The notes beneath the pieces were generated by a model. It was not told the origin of the DNA and did no database searches. It worked only from the letters and a program-made list of their open reading frames with translations. Below, in pieces: positions 33,201 through 41,731 of a stretch of DNA of 57,759 nt. The number at the start of each line of letters is the position of its first letter. The stretch's first letter is position 1. The position numbers and the translations under genes were made by a program. The stretch spans positions 1 through 57,759 of the forward strand of contig JANLWK010000222.1 of NCBI GenBank assembly GCA_031364505.1. Reading direction: 5' to 3'. Source of the DNA: JANLWK01 sp031364505 (lineage in GTDB: Bacteria; Eisenbacteria; RBG-16-71-46).

Positions 33201-34794
33201 AGCGCTGTGCCTGATGTCGGCATTCGACCATGCCCGCGTTCCGAACGCGGATCAGCTCGGTCTCCAGTTCGGCGCGGGATCGTTCTCCATCGCCGCGTGG
33301 CTCAACGTCGGCGCCAGCACCGCCGGGCCGCGTACCATCGTCGAGAAGCGCGTGCCGCTCGCGGGCTCGTCGACGGGGCAGTCGCTCGGTTGGGCGCTCT
33401 ATCTCACCGGGAACCAGAGTCACTTGGAGATCGGCACGGGCGGCGCGCCGCAGGTCGTGACGGGCCCCGATGTGCCGGCCGACACGTGGACGCATCTCGC
33501 CGTGTCGATCGACCGGGTCGCGCACGAGGGCCGCTGGTACCTGGATGGCAGCCCGATCGCCGCGTTCGACTTCGCGCCCATCGCGGGCAACGTGTCGAGC
33601 GGCGGCGACCTCTATATGGGGAGTGTGAGCCCGGCGTTCGGGACCGGGGCGGCGTTCCAGGGGTGCATTGGCGATCTCGAACTGTTCGCGGCGCCGATGT
33701 CGCCGGCGGCCGCGGCGAAGGCCGCCACGACGGGTCCGATCACCTGGTGCCCCGAATACGCCGTGATGCCGCAGGTCACGTCCATCTGCCAGTCGCAGAC
33801 GACCGCACAGGTTTGCTTCAACATCTGCAACAACACCGGCGTGCCGCGGATCTATCACTGGTCACTCGCGGGCCTTCCCGCGGGCCCCGGCTGCACCCTG
33901 GCCGGTCCGACGCTGTTCGTCCCGGCCTCGGGCGCCGTCACCGTTCCCGCCGGCGGTTGTTCACCGCCCATCTGCGTCACGATCACGCGGCCGGCCGGGC
34001 TCACCGCGCAGAACGCCACCGCGTGCTTCGCGCTCACGTTCATCAACGACGCGACCGGAGCGTGCCGTTCGAAGACGGGCACGCTGCGCGCGGACAACAC
34101 CTGCTGGTGCCTGACCCCGATCCCCGCCGGCGTCGTCTCCGTGCCGGCCGGCGCCGGGGGTGCGACGATCGGCATCGGCGTTCACGCGCCGTGCGACCCG
34201 CCCGCGCTCCTGGCGTATCGGATCAGCGCCGTGTGGCTCGACCCCGACCACGAGGACCCACTGGCGCTGAGCCTCGACGGCCTGCAGCCGGGCACGCCGG
34301 TGACGGGACTCCTGAACTCGGCACGCGGCGGCGAGCAGATGATCCACGTGACCGCGACCCTGCCGAACGGCTACGACTTCGCGACGAACTACGAAGTCGT
34401 GGTCGAGGCCGACGTCGACGGCAATGGCTTGGACGAGCGGTTGTGCGGCACCGTCGTCACCGCGGCGACGTACGACAGCACCGAACGTGTCGGCGTGAAT
34501 GCGGACGCGCCGATGGATCAGGCGGTCCGACTGCTGACGAACCCCAATCCGTTCATCAGCGGAACGACGATCGGGCTCGTGATGCCGCGCGCCGAAGCAA
34601 CCACGCTCGGCGTCTACGACCTGAGCGGACGTCTCGTGCGCACGCTCCAGCGCGGGCCGCTCACCGCGGGCAGCCATCGATTCGAGTGGAACGGTCGCGA
34701 CGACTCGGGACGCCGCACGCCGGCGGGCGTCTACTTCGTGAGCTTCGACGGCCCGAGCCATCACGTGAAGGCAAAACTCACCAAGCTGCGGTGA
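30271..34794 (+). CDS. Giant secreted seven-bladed SBBP propeller protein
   Basis: A 1,507-residue protein with a signal peptide (about 10-30) and an N-terminal domain with SYGRITFSDVYPGIDWVVR and QDFVVHPGADAARIRLEY. Seven SBBP-type repeats (about 305-780) follow, each with NPGGG.YFQG-like and DAFLLKF...G..LWATYYGG-like strands, enough for a seven-bladed propeller. Next come a Cys-rich patch (CCLDFTCVPVF), an SdrD-B-like domain (about 823-917; KYLDSNRNGVQDVGEAALPG), a LamG-like domain (about 936-1150), and a C-terminal FlgD/T9SS-like segment (VYDLSGRLVRTL, GRDDSGRRTPAGVYFV). The tail suggests sorting to the surface. CGGAGAG precedes ATG 30271. Ligand unknown. Confidence 0.9.
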   Translation: MQRPRTHFRLLVAACAVTLFALAMRATTAAATESSVEVMAGVTGLTAAVVTPTDAVSRATIEGWVDQLRTGWTPNLGQIGDASGRPCPNVLFATTVGATRVLVTTTGLSHYFFAREDEGDGADEEAERIAGRDGRSHEPLEREARWNRLDVTLAGASIRGDHVRLEEPLAEQGSTSYYLAHCPAGVRDLPSYGRITFSDVYPGIDWVVRSVPGDGVHQDFVVHPGADAARIRLEYAGASAIDVSDDQRTLRIRTPLGEVKEGALRCTQADGATSVGARFRVDGHAVSVVLDAYDHAKPLVIDPPLVWSTYYGGGSFDGPRAIVCDNVNDVVYVVGYTNSTNLPVMNPGGGTYFEGVAPAGQDAFIWKFSQAGVRLWATYYGGTGVEFLADGAVDAAGNFYAAGYTVSTDLPTYNLAGAYFQGANGGNADAFLLKFDASGARQWATYYGGKGADQVDALTTDASGRLYACGMTTSSTPPLVNPGGAYFQPAPNSVVEALLLRFSAADSLEWATFFGGTSYDDATGIAVSGNKLYVTGFTQSPASFPVLNPGGGAYFQGTFQGNVDAFLSRFTLAGALTWSTFYGAAGQEYGDQVAVDANGNVFIMGDTDSPAFPTLNPGGSAYYQASPAGSSDLYIVKFDSSNVRLWGTCYGGTNLENTGGSDRPLALDAQGNVYVTGQTASSDLPVLNPGGGSFYQATPGGQRDSFLGQFKNSGSMLWSTYLASNGGDFGTGVAIGNGGCLFATGESSGTNNFVTVNPGPGTWYQPANAGGDDGYITRFCTPPSSCCLDFTCVPVFSQSQCTAMGGTAFYPNQPCSTISCTILCKICGTKYLDSNRNGVQDVGEAALPGWTIQLLYPNGTLFASATTDGSGNYCFNDIPCGPWKVNEAMQPAWVQTAPSPAVHTLNLPTGATQNGVNFGNYSCGTPLNCLLAPPRLAAWWAFDFDPGATSTVDVAHLNPARNVAQLQLDATSAQSPGALCLMSAFDHARVPNADQLGLQFGAGSFSIAAWLNVGASTAGPRTIVEKRVPLAGSSTGQSLGWALYLTGNQSHLEIGTGGAPQVVTGPDVPADTWTHLAVSIDRVAHEGRWYLDGSPIAAFDFAPIAGNVSSGGDLYMGSVSPAFGTGAAFQGCIGDLELFAAPMSPAAAAKAATTGPITWCPEYAVMPQVTSICQSQTTAQVCFNICNNTGVPRIYHWSLAGLPAGPGCTLAGPTLFVPASGAVTVPAGGCSPPICVTITRPAGLTAQNATACFALTFINDATGACRSKTGTLRADNTCWCLTPIPAGVVSVPAGAGGATIGIGVHAPCDPPALLAYRISAVWLDPDHEDPLALSLDGLQPGTPVTGLLNSARGGEQMIHVTATLPNGYDFATNYEVVVEADVDGNGLDERLCGTVVTAATYDSTERVGVNADAPMDQAVRLLTNPNPFISGTTIGLVMPRAEATTLGVYDLSGRLVRTLQRGPLTAGSHRFEWNGRDDSGRRTPAGVYFVSFDGPSHHVKAKLTKLR

Positions 34795-36545
34795 TGCGCT
34801 CGGTCAAACGCGAGCCCGTGCCTTCGGCGTTCGAGGAGGCCCACGCGCTGCGCATGGCGCGCGTGCTCGTCGTCATCCTCGCGCTGCTCGCCGTCGCGCG
34901 GGCGGTGCTCACGTTCGTGCCGACGATGTGGGCGTGGTCGCTCAACCTCCAGCGGTTTCTCGAGCCCGCCATGGCGTGGGGGCCATGGCTGCTCGCGGCC
35001 GCGTCGCTCGTCCCGTCGATCACTCGTCGCGCGGTGCCGTTCATGCAGCGCATCGGCGACGCCATCGCCGATCATCCGATCGCCGCGGGGTGGACGATGG
35101 CCGCGATCGCGGCGTGCTTAGTCGCGGTGTTTCCGGATCGCACGCGCTTCGTCGGCGACTTCCTGTTGCGGCAGGGCACGGTGGAGCAGGGCGGGGCGCC
35201 GTCGCAGTTGTTCCCGCAGGCGCTGCCGCTCGACGTGCTCCTCCACTACCGCCTGCCGCACGTGTTCACGAGCGCGGGAGTGCTCGACGCCAACGGCGCG
35301 GCACGGCTGCTCGGCGCATGCGAAGCGGCGGCGCTGGCCGCGCTCGCCGGGGCTTTCGCCCGCGCACTGGCATTGCGGGGAGTCCCGGCCGCCACGGCCG
35401 CAGCCATCGTATTCTTCGGTGGTTACGTCGGGATCTTCACCGGGTTTGGGAAGGCCTTCGCGGAGCTGGTCCTGGTGGTCGCGGCGCTCGGCGTCCTGGG
35501 TCTCGGCGTCGTCCGCCACGGCCGTGGACTGCTGCCGCTCGGCCTCGTGTTCGCTGCGGCACTCGCGCTTCACCGCTCGGCGCTCGTGACGGTGCCAGCG
35601 GTGGCGATGGCGTGGCGGATCGGCCTGCGCGCCGATCGCGACGCGCGGCGAACGCCACGCCGGTGGCTCGTGCTGTCCATTCCCATCGTGGCGCTGGCCG
35701 TGATGCTGCCCCGGCTCATCGCCATCATGCGCGTGTGGGACGCCGCACACATCGCGCCTCATGACGTTCAGGTCGCGGGCGGCCCGTTGCGTGCGGCTCT
35801 CGCGGGACTGCGTGTTCCCGACATGGCGAACCTCGTCGTGTTCCTCTCGCCACTGTCCGTCGCCGTGGTGCCGCTGTTGTGCGTGGCGCGTGGGGCGAGC
35901 CCGCGCGGGCGGGAGCTGGCATTCCTGCTCGCGTTGAGCCTGCCCATCGTCCTGGCGCTGCCGTTCATTCACCCGGCGCAGGGGCTCTACCGGGACTGGG
36001 ACGACTTCGTGACGTTGGGGGCCGCGACTTCGCTCGTCGCGGCGTGGCTCGTGGCGGAGACCCTGCGCGCCGCACCGCGCTTCGCGTGGGTCGGCGTTGC
36101 GACGTCACTGGCCGTCGCCGCTCCATGCGTGCAGTGGGTGGTTCACTGGGCCGATGCGGACTCGGGGCTCGAACGGGTCGAAGCGTTCATGCGCGAGCCG
36201 CCCGCGCGAACCACGGCCGAGCGCTCGACGACGTGGGACTACCTCGGCATCCGCAATCTCCGGATCGGTCGGCTCGACGCCGCGGCGGCGGCGTTCGCGA
36301 GATCGAGCGAGGCGGCGCCGAACCCGCGCGTCCTCCTCGAGTTGGGCTACGCCGAGCGGGCGCGCGGCGATCTGCGTGGCGCGGCACGCGCGTACCAGCG
36401 CGTCCTCGAACGCGACTCGACGCACGTCGTGGCATGGACGCTGTACGGAACAGCGTCGGCCCAGCTGGGCGACACGCTGGCGGTGGTCGAGGCCGAGGCG
36501 GCGCTGGCGCGACTCGATTCCCTGTCGGCAAGACGCCCGCGCTGA
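34794..36545 (+). CDS. Polytopic membrane protein with TPR tail
   Basis: A 583-residue protein with about ten hydrophobic segments (residues 20-450) and a soluble C-terminal TPR-like region (IRNLRIGRLDAAAAAFARSS, LELGYAERARGDLRGAARAYQRVL). Its loop FLLRQGTVEQGGAPSQLFPQALPLDVLLHY recalls polytopic glycosyltransferase-like proteins, but I cannot name a family. It starts at ATG 34794, overlapping the propeller gene stop by one base (TGATG); the in-frame GTG at 34791 is an alternative. Close coupling suggests a role in modifying or presenting the propeller protein (inference). Confidence 0.72.
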   Translation: MRSVKREPVPSAFEEAHALRMARVLVVILALLAVARAVLTFVPTMWAWSLNLQRFLEPAMAWGPWLLAAASLVPSITRRAVPFMQRIGDAIADHPIAAGWTMAAIAACLVAVFPDRTRFVGDFLLRQGTVEQGGAPSQLFPQALPLDVLLHYRLPHVFTSAGVLDANGAARLLGACEAAALAALAGAFARALALRGVPAATAAAIVFFGGYVGIFTGFGKAFAELVLVVAALGVLGLGVVRHGRGLLPLGLVFAAALALHRSALVTVPAVAMAWRIGLRADRDARRTPRRWLVLSIPIVALAVMLPRLIAIMRVWDAAHIAPHDVQVAGGPLRAALAGLRVPDMANLVVFLSPLSVAVVPLLCVARGASPRGRELAFLLALSLPIVLALPFIHPAQGLYRDWDDFVTLGAATSLVAAWLVAETLRAAPRFAWVGVATSLAVAAPCVQWVVHWADADSGLERVEAFMREPPARTTAERSTTWDYLGIRNLRIGRLDAAAAAFARSSEAAPNPRVLLELGYAERARGDLRGAARAYQRVLERDSTHVVAWTLYGTASAQLGDTLAVVEAEAALARLDSLSARRPR

Positions 36546-36547
36546 GT

Positions 36548-36586
36548 TAGATTCCCCGGTATTGCCCCTCCGAGGACGGCGGAGGG
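36548..36586 (+). promoter_or_regulatory. Possible promoter (TAGATT) and hairpin before cytochrome gene
   Basis: TAGATTCCCCGG at 36548-36559 repeats the TAGATT-N6 block seen at 22847 and 25391, though no start codon follows here. A perfect 7-bp stem (CCCTCCG/CGGAGGG, 36566-36586) comes next. The hairpin could end the upstream unit or sit in the leader of the cytochrome gene. Confidence 0.35.
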
Positions 36587-36658
36587 CCGCAGCGTCGATT
36601 GGTCACGCCATGTCCCGTCGATAGGTTCCGTCCTACCAGACGTCAGGAGGGTTTCGTG

Positions 36659-37225
36659 ATGCGTCGGACCAGACTCGCCGGTGCGTGTCTCACCGTGTCG
36701 GCCATCGCTCTCGGTGTCCTGTCCTATTCGTGCACGACGAGCCAGCAGAGCGCGACCACGGCACCCAAGGTGGATCCGGTGGTGCGTGGCCGCTACCTCG
36801 TCACGATCATGAGCTGCAATGATTGCCACACGCCCGGGTACTTCTATGGGGCTCCGGATACGATGCGGCGGCTCTCGGGCAGTGACGTCGGCTGGGTCGG
36901 ACCGTGGGGAGTCGTGCACGCCCGCAACCTGACGCCCGACTCGACGACCGGGATCGGATCGTGGACGAGCGACCAGATCGTCACGGCACTGATGACGGGG
37001 GGAACGCCGGACGGCTCGCAGCTCGCGCCGATCATGCCGTGGGGCAACTACTCGGGCATCCTCGATCACGACGACGCGCTGGCGATCGCCGCATATCTCA
37101 AGAGCCTCCCGCCGGTCGGGCACAAGAACCTCGACCGGATTCCGCCGGGACAGAAGCCCACGGGTAACAACGTCACCTTCCCGCCGCCGCCGGCGTGGGA
37201 CGTTCCGCCGCCCGCGCATCCGTGA
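36659..37225 (+). CDS. Exported c-type cytochrome
   Basis: A 188-residue protein with an export signal ending near Cys25 (possible lipoprotein). The single haem-binding motif is CNDCH (Cys53, Cys56, His57), with GRYLVTIMSCNDCHTPG typical of class I cytochromes. A likely axial Met lies in LAPIMPWGNYSG, then DDALAIAAYLKSLPPV helps close the fold and a Pro-rich tail ends the protein. The class often donates electrons to dehydrogenases or oxidases. GGAGG at 36646-36650 supports ATG 36659 (or GTG 36656). The next gene begins inside its stop (GTGA). Confidence 0.9.
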   Translation: MRRTRLAGACLTVSAIALGVLSYSCTTSQQSATTAPKVDPVVRGRYLVTIMSCNDCHTPGYFYGAPDTMRRLSGSDVGWVGPWGVVHARNLTPDSTTGIGSWTSDQIVTALMTGGTPDGSQLAPIMPWGNYSGILDHDDALAIAAYLKSLPPVGHKNLDRIPPGQKPTGNNVTFPPPPAWDVPPPAHP

Positions 37226-37869
37226 TCGAACCGACTCCCCCTCACGGGGGACAACCGATCGTCCGCTTCGGCGCGCCGCTGCAGGGGGCGCGCGGGGCGG
37301 CGATCATGATTCACGGCCGGGGGGCCGCGCCCAGGAACATCCTCGACCTGGTGCCGGCGATCGGGCACGTGGGAATGGCGTACCTGGCGCCCGCGGCCGC
37401 CGGCGGCACGTGGTACCCGAACAGCTTCATGGCGCCGACCGAAACGAACGAACCGGGCATCACGTCCGGGATCTCGGTCGTACACGCCCTGATCGACGAG
37501 GTGATGGCCGCGGGCATTCAGTCCGATCGCATCGTCCTGCTGGGCTTCTCGCAGGGCGCGTGCCTCGCGTGCACGGCCGCACAGCGGCGTCCCATTCGAT
37601 ACGGCGGCGTCGTGACGTTCACCGGCGGGCTGATCGGGCCGCCGGGCACCGCGTGGAACGAGGGCGGCCGCTTCGACTCGACGCCCGTGTTCCTCGGCTG
37701 CAGCGACCACGACGCGCACGTGCCCGAGTCGCGCGTCCGCGAGACGGCCGCCGTCTTCGAGCGCATGGGGGCCGACGTCACGACGCGCATCTATCCCGGC
37801 ATGGGCCATCTCGTGAACGACGACGAAATCGCCGTGGCCCGGGGACTGATGGCGCGGCTCGTCGCCTAG
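37222..37869 (+). CDS. Phospholipase/carboxylesterase-type hydrolase (MhqD-like)
   Basis: A 215-residue alpha/beta hydrolase with oxyanion-side motif MIHGRGAAPRNIL, nucleophile GFSQGACLA (Ser), acid SDHDAHVP (Asp) and His in GMGHLV. It belongs to the esterase/dienelactone-like group. GTG 37222 overlaps the cytochrome stop (GTGA); an in-frame GTG at 37195 would reach further back. It precedes the maleylacetate-reductase-like gene by 21 nt, and with the VOC gene at 38949 it makes a small aromatic-breakdown-like group similar in content to the quinone-responsive mhq sets (inference). Confidence 0.82.
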   Translation: MIEPTPPHGGQPIVRFGAPLQGARGAAIMIHGRGAAPRNILDLVPAIGHVGMAYLAPAAAGGTWYPNSFMAPTETNEPGITSGISVVHALIDEVMAAGIQSDRIVLLGFSQGACLACTAAQRRPIRYGGVVTFTGGLIGPPGTAWNEGGRFDSTPVFLGCSDHDAHVPESRVRETAAVFERMGADVTTRIYPGMGHLVNDDEIAVARGLMARLVA

Positions 37870-37890
37870 CCTCCCGATCCCCTCGATCCC

Positions 37891-38952
37891 ATGACGCTCG
37901 CGTTCGCGTACGTCCGGCACCCGGTTCGCGTCGTCTTCGGCGCCGGCGTTGTCGCGACGCTGGCATCTGAGCTCGAGCGTCTGGGCGCGGAGCGAGTGCT
38001 GCTGCTCTCGACGCCGGGGCGGGCGGGGGAGCGTGAAGCGGTCGCGTCGGCCCTCGGCGGCCGGCTCGCCGGCCGCTTCGACGCCGCGCGGACGCATGTG
38101 CCGGACGAGATCGTGCGCGACGCCATGGTCCTCGTCGGCAGCGCGAAGCCCGGCGCCCTGCTCACACTCGGCGGCGGCTCGGCGATCGGGCTCGGCAAGG
38201 CGCTCGCCGTGGAGACCGGGCTGCCACTGGCCGCGATTCCCACGACCTACTCGGGCTCCGAGATGACTTCGATCTGGGGCGTCACCGGTGTGGAGACGAA
38301 ACGCACGGGGCGCGATCCGCGCGCCGCGCCGAGGCTGGTGCTCTACGATCCCGAGCTCACCTACGGGCTTCTGCCGGGCGTGAGTGCCGCGAGCGGGATG
38401 AACGCGATCGCCCATTGCGTGGAGGCCGCGTATGCGCACGACGGCGGGCCCGTGTCGCGGCTGCTCGCGATGGACGGCATCCGGCGTTTCGCCCGCGCGC
38501 TGCGCGCCATCATGGCGTCACCGCGGGATCCCGACGCCCGCGCCGAAGCGCTCGCCGGGGCCCATCTCGCCGGGTGCGCCCTGGAGATGACCTCCATGGG
38601 ATTGCACCACAAGCTGGCGCACACGCTGGGCGGCAGCTTCGGCCTGCCGCACGCCGACACGCACGCGGCTCTGCTGCCGTGGGTGATGGAGTACAACGCG
38701 CCGGCCGCGCGGGAGGCGATGGCCGGCATCGCCGCGGCACTCGGGTCGGACGACGCGGTCGCCGGCATGATCGCGCTCGCACGGACATTGCGAACACCGA
38801 GTCTCGCGGATCTCGGATTCACCGCGGAGATGATCCCTCGGGCGGCGGCACTCGCGTGCGCGACGAGCTACCCGAACCCGCGCACGGTCGACGAGCCGGG
38901 CGTGCGGTGGACTTTGGAGCGCGCCCTGGCGGGCGCGGAGTCGGCCGGCTAG
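37891..38952 (+). CDS. Maleylacetate reductase-like, iron-type alcohol dehydrogenase family
   Basis: A 353-residue protein with an N-terminal NAD(P)-binding region (VVFGAGVVATLASEL, LLTLGGGSAIGLGKALA), the PTTYSGSEMTSIWGVT motif, and a C-terminal helical domain with MGLHHKLAHTLGGSFGLPHADTHAALLP. This is the maleylacetate reductase pattern (reduces maleylacetate to 3-oxoadipate at the end of chlorocatechol or hydroxyquinol breakdown). No ribosome site is clear, so coupling to the upstream hydrolase is likely. It overlaps the convergent VOC gene by 4 nt. Confidence 0.88.
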   Translation: MTLAFAYVRHPVRVVFGAGVVATLASELERLGAERVLLLSTPGRAGEREAVASALGGRLAGRFDAARTHVPDEIVRDAMVLVGSAKPGALLTLGGGSAIGLGKALAVETGLPLAAIPTTYSGSEMTSIWGVTGVETKRTGRDPRAAPRLVLYDPELTYGLLPGVSAASGMNAIAHCVEAAYAHDGGPVSRLLAMDGIRRFARALRAIMASPRDPDARAEALAGAHLAGCALEMTSMGLHHKLAHTLGGSFGLPHADTHAALLPWVMEYNAPAAREAMAGIAAALGSDDAVAGMIALARTLRTPSLADLGFTAEMIPRAAALACATSYPNPRTVDEPGVRWTLERALAGAESAG

Positions 38953-39500
38953 CGCGCCAGGCGGTCCCGCGTCGCCATCAGAGCTTCGATCGCGTCCGCG
39001 AGGTGCTCCTCGGTGATGTGATGATCGCCCCGTTCGACGCGTAGCCGCTGCGCCGTCATCAGGATGTCGACCGCGCGGTAGCCGTCGGGCGTCTCGAACT
39101 TGTAGCAGGCCAGCTCGACCTTCATGCCGTTCGGGTCCGTGAGATAAATCGAGTCCATGAACCCGCGATCGCGCTGGATGAACTCGATTCCGTGCTCGCG
39201 CAGCCGCGCCGGCACCTGGCTGAACGTCGCCCGCGACACGTTGAACGCCAGGTGCTCGACGCAGCCGGCCTCACGCGGGGCCGGCCGCCCGGCGTCCGCC
39301 CGCTCCTCGTTCGTGAACACCGTGAGCAGGCGCCCATCACCGGGATCGAAGTAGAGATGATTCTCGTCCGGCTTCCCGAGATTCGGCTGCTCGAGCACGA
39401 ACGGCATGCCGAGCACGCCTTGCCAGAAGTCGATCGCGCTCCGGCGCGTGGACCCGACGATCGTGGTGTGATGAACGCCCTGCACCTGGATTGTTTTCAT
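38949..39500 (-). CDS. VOC-family (glyoxalase/extradiol-like) protein
   Basis: A 183-residue single-chain VOC protein: QGVHHTTIVGSTRRSAIDFW (first metal His), FDPGDGRLLTVFTN, GCVEHLAFNVS (second His), and DPNGMKVELACYKF (Glu). A C-terminal extension ends in an Ala/Leu helix. It is related to short ring-cleaving dioxygenase-like proteins. ATG 39500 follows CGGAG at a 6-nt spacing. It points at the maleylacetate reductase gene and probably serves the same aromatic metabolism. Confidence 0.82.
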   Translation of the reverse strand: MKTIQVQGVHHTTIVGSTRRSAIDFWQGVLGMPFVLEQPNLGKPDENHLYFDPGDGRLLTVFTNEERADAGRPAPREAGCVEHLAFNVSRATFSQVPARLREHGIEFIQRDRGFMDSIYLTDPNGMKVELACYKFETPDGYRAVDILMTAQRLRVERGDHHITEEHLADAIEALMATRDRLAR

Positions 39501-39576
39501 GCGGGACTCCGTGGGGGCCACGACCATCGACGCGCGAAGTATGGGACTGCCCGGCCGGGCCGACAACCCGGCGAGA

Positions 39577-41646
39577 CTAGCGACTCATGAGCTCGATCGT
39601 TCCCGCGACGCGCGGATCGCCGGAGCGCCGGTCCTCGGGGATCGCCTGGAGAAGTCGCCGTGATCCCGCCCTGTCGCCGGCCGCGAGGCGAATCCAGGCT
39701 CGATGGGCGTTGGCCACATGTGCGTCGAGACCATGCGCCTCCGCCCGGTCGATGCGCGCTGCCGCGGTCTCGAGCGAGTCGGCCATGATTTCGAGGCGGA
39801 TCGAGCCCACGACGGCGGCTTCGAGGGCGGGATTCATGTCCGCCGCGGCGTGGAGATAGTTCCGCGTGCCGGGGACGTCGCCGCGCGCTTCGCGCCGGGC
39901 CGCCTCGCCGAGCAGGTCCTGGGCGAGCCGCGCGCGAGACGTGCCGGCCGCCGCGAGGAACGCCCGGGCGCTGTCCGCCTTCCCGTTGATCGCGAGCACC
40001 GTCGCGTAGCGAGCGTTGAGCCCACGCGCTTGCGGGGCGAGCTCCACGGCGCGTCGTGCGCTGGTCTGCGCTTCGCGATTCCGGCCCAGGCGGAAGTGCG
40101 CGGTGGCGAGGTCGTCGTAGACGCCCGCGCGCATCAGGCGCGCCGACGGTGTGTCCGAACCACGCAACAGGCCGCGCTCGTCGAGCGCCGTGGCGCGTTC
40201 CAGCCACTCCGCGGCACGCCCGGGGTCGTCCTGGGACAACCACGCCTGGCCGAGCGTCGTCGCGTAGTCCCAGCCGTCCCGGGCCGGATCGTGAGGAACG
40301 AGGGGCTGCAACGCGATCGCGCAGGCGGCGACCACGACCGCGAGGCTCACCGCCATCACGCCTCGGCGCGCGAACGCCGGCGCCGTCCCGGTGAGCGCGA
40401 TGCCCGCGAGCACCGCGAGATAGGGGACGAGATGCAGTCGATATCGATCGACGACGAAGAACATCGACGTTCCGACGGCGAGCGCGGCCACGCATCCGGT
40501 GAGCATGCGCGCCGGCCAGTGGCGTCGCCCCAGGAAGGCGCCGAGGAGGCCGCCGGCCAACAGAGTCACGAACTCCCACCGGATCGGCCATCCCAGTGAT
40601 CCGGCGGCGCGCTCGTACGTCGTGGCGCCGACGATCTGCGGAAGTTCGTCGCGATTGAATAGCAGCCCCAGTTTGAGCAGGAGCAGCCGTGCCTCGCGAC
40701 GCGGGTGTTCGCGCATCCACGCCCATGCCGCCGAGCTCCAGTAGCGGTCGCTCTCCGCGGCGTCGAGCCGCAGGCCCGCCGTGTGCTCGAGGTAGTAGCG
40801 CCCGTCGGCGGAGACGCCACTCCCCGCGCCTCGCGCCGAGGCGGGGTCGGATTCGTCGATGAACGGGACGTAGGTACCGTTCGCGAAAGGGCCATTTCCG
40901 ACGTAGAGGTTGTATCCACCGCTGTACGTGAACGGAATCGGCGCGCCGGCGGACCGCGCGTGGTGGAACGCCGTGAGGACGGCCACGAGCGCCGGGAGTG
41001 CCATGAGCATCGCGGCGGTGCGGAGTCGCGAGGGACTTCGATGGATCAGCGCGAGCCCGTAGGGAACGAGCAGGAGAACGAACACGGGGCGGCCGAGCGC
41101 CATGAGGGCCGTCAGCCCACCGACCGAAGCGGCGGCCATGCGTCCACTCCGCACCGTGAACCACAGTGCCGCGGATCCGAGGAAGAACAGGAGGCTCTCG
41201 CTCAGGACCTGGACGTCGAAGAACACGCTCATGCTGTATCCGGCGAGCACGATGCCGACGATGCCGGCCGCACGCGCGCTGGTGAGCCGGCGGACCGCGT
41301 CGGTCAGGACGACGACGGAGGCGGATCCCAGTACGACCTGCGCGGCGAGCACCGCGCCGATGCGATCGCCGAGCAGTGACCGGACGACCGCGAGCGCGTA
41401 GGGATAGAGAGGACCGAGGAAGAACGGCTGGGCGGGGAGCCAGTGGCCGGCGCGAATCTCGGTCGACCAGTCCCAGTAGATCGCGGAGTCGGCGTTCAGG
41501 TATTCGACGAGAGGAGTGCGCCCGAGTCTGAGCAGTACACCCGCACGCCAGGCGAGCGAGAGTAGGAACAACCCGCACAGGAACCATCGCCATCGGCGCG
41601 GCTCGACCTCGCTGCTGGACCGCCCGGCTCGTTTCGATGGAGGCAT
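39577..41646 (-). CDS. GT39-like membrane glycosyltransferase with TPR tail
   Basis: A 689-residue protein with about ten to twelve hydrophobic segments (30-440). The first large loop has EYLNADSAIYWDWSTEIRAG and FFLGPLYPYALAV, the acidic pattern of dolichol- or undecaprenyl-phosphate-sugar-using (GT39/PMT_2) enzymes. A second outer loop is near GGYNLYVGNGPFANGTY. The last 240 residues are TPR-like (GRAAEWLERATALDE, AHFRLGRNREAQTSARRAV). Three proteins in this window share the membrane plus TPR design. GGGAG lies 5 nt before ATG 41646. Substrate unknown. Confidence 0.83.
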   Translation of the reverse strand: MPPSKRAGRSSSEVEPRRWRWFLCGLFLLSLAWRAGVLLRLGRTPLVEYLNADSAIYWDWSTEIRAGHWLPAQPFFLGPLYPYALAVVRSLLGDRIGAVLAAQVVLGSASVVVLTDAVRRLTSARAAGIVGIVLAGYSMSVFFDVQVLSESLLFFLGSAALWFTVRSGRMAAASVGGLTALMALGRPVFVLLLVPYGLALIHRSPSRLRTAAMLMALPALVAVLTAFHHARSAGAPIPFTYSGGYNLYVGNGPFANGTYVPFIDESDPASARGAGSGVSADGRYYLEHTAGLRLDAAESDRYWSSAAWAWMREHPRREARLLLLKLGLLFNRDELPQIVGATTYERAAGSLGWPIRWEFVTLLAGGLLGAFLGRRHWPARMLTGCVAALAVGTSMFFVVDRYRLHLVPYLAVLAGIALTGTAPAFARRGVMAVSLAVVVAACAIALQPLVPHDPARDGWDYATTLGQAWLSQDDPGRAAEWLERATALDERGLLRGSDTPSARLMRAGVYDDLATAHFRLGRNREAQTSARRAVELAPQARGLNARYATVLAINGKADSARAFLAAAGTSRARLAQDLLGEAARREARGDVPGTRNYLHAAADMNPALEAAVVGSIRLEIMADSLETAAARIDRAEAHGLDAHVANAHRAWIRLAAGDRAGSRRLLQAIPEDRRSGDPRVAGTIELMSR

Positions 41647-41731
41647 GGCGTCTCCCGTGCGCTCGATCTGTCGCGCGTGCCCATCCTAGGTTATTCTGGG
41701 GCCGGAGCGTCTCCACGGACGGAGGATCCCC

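Noticed and set aside
31642..33858. Minus-strand open frame (738 codons) in the propeller gene
   Set aside because: Antisense shadow; the repeats of the propeller are on the other strand.
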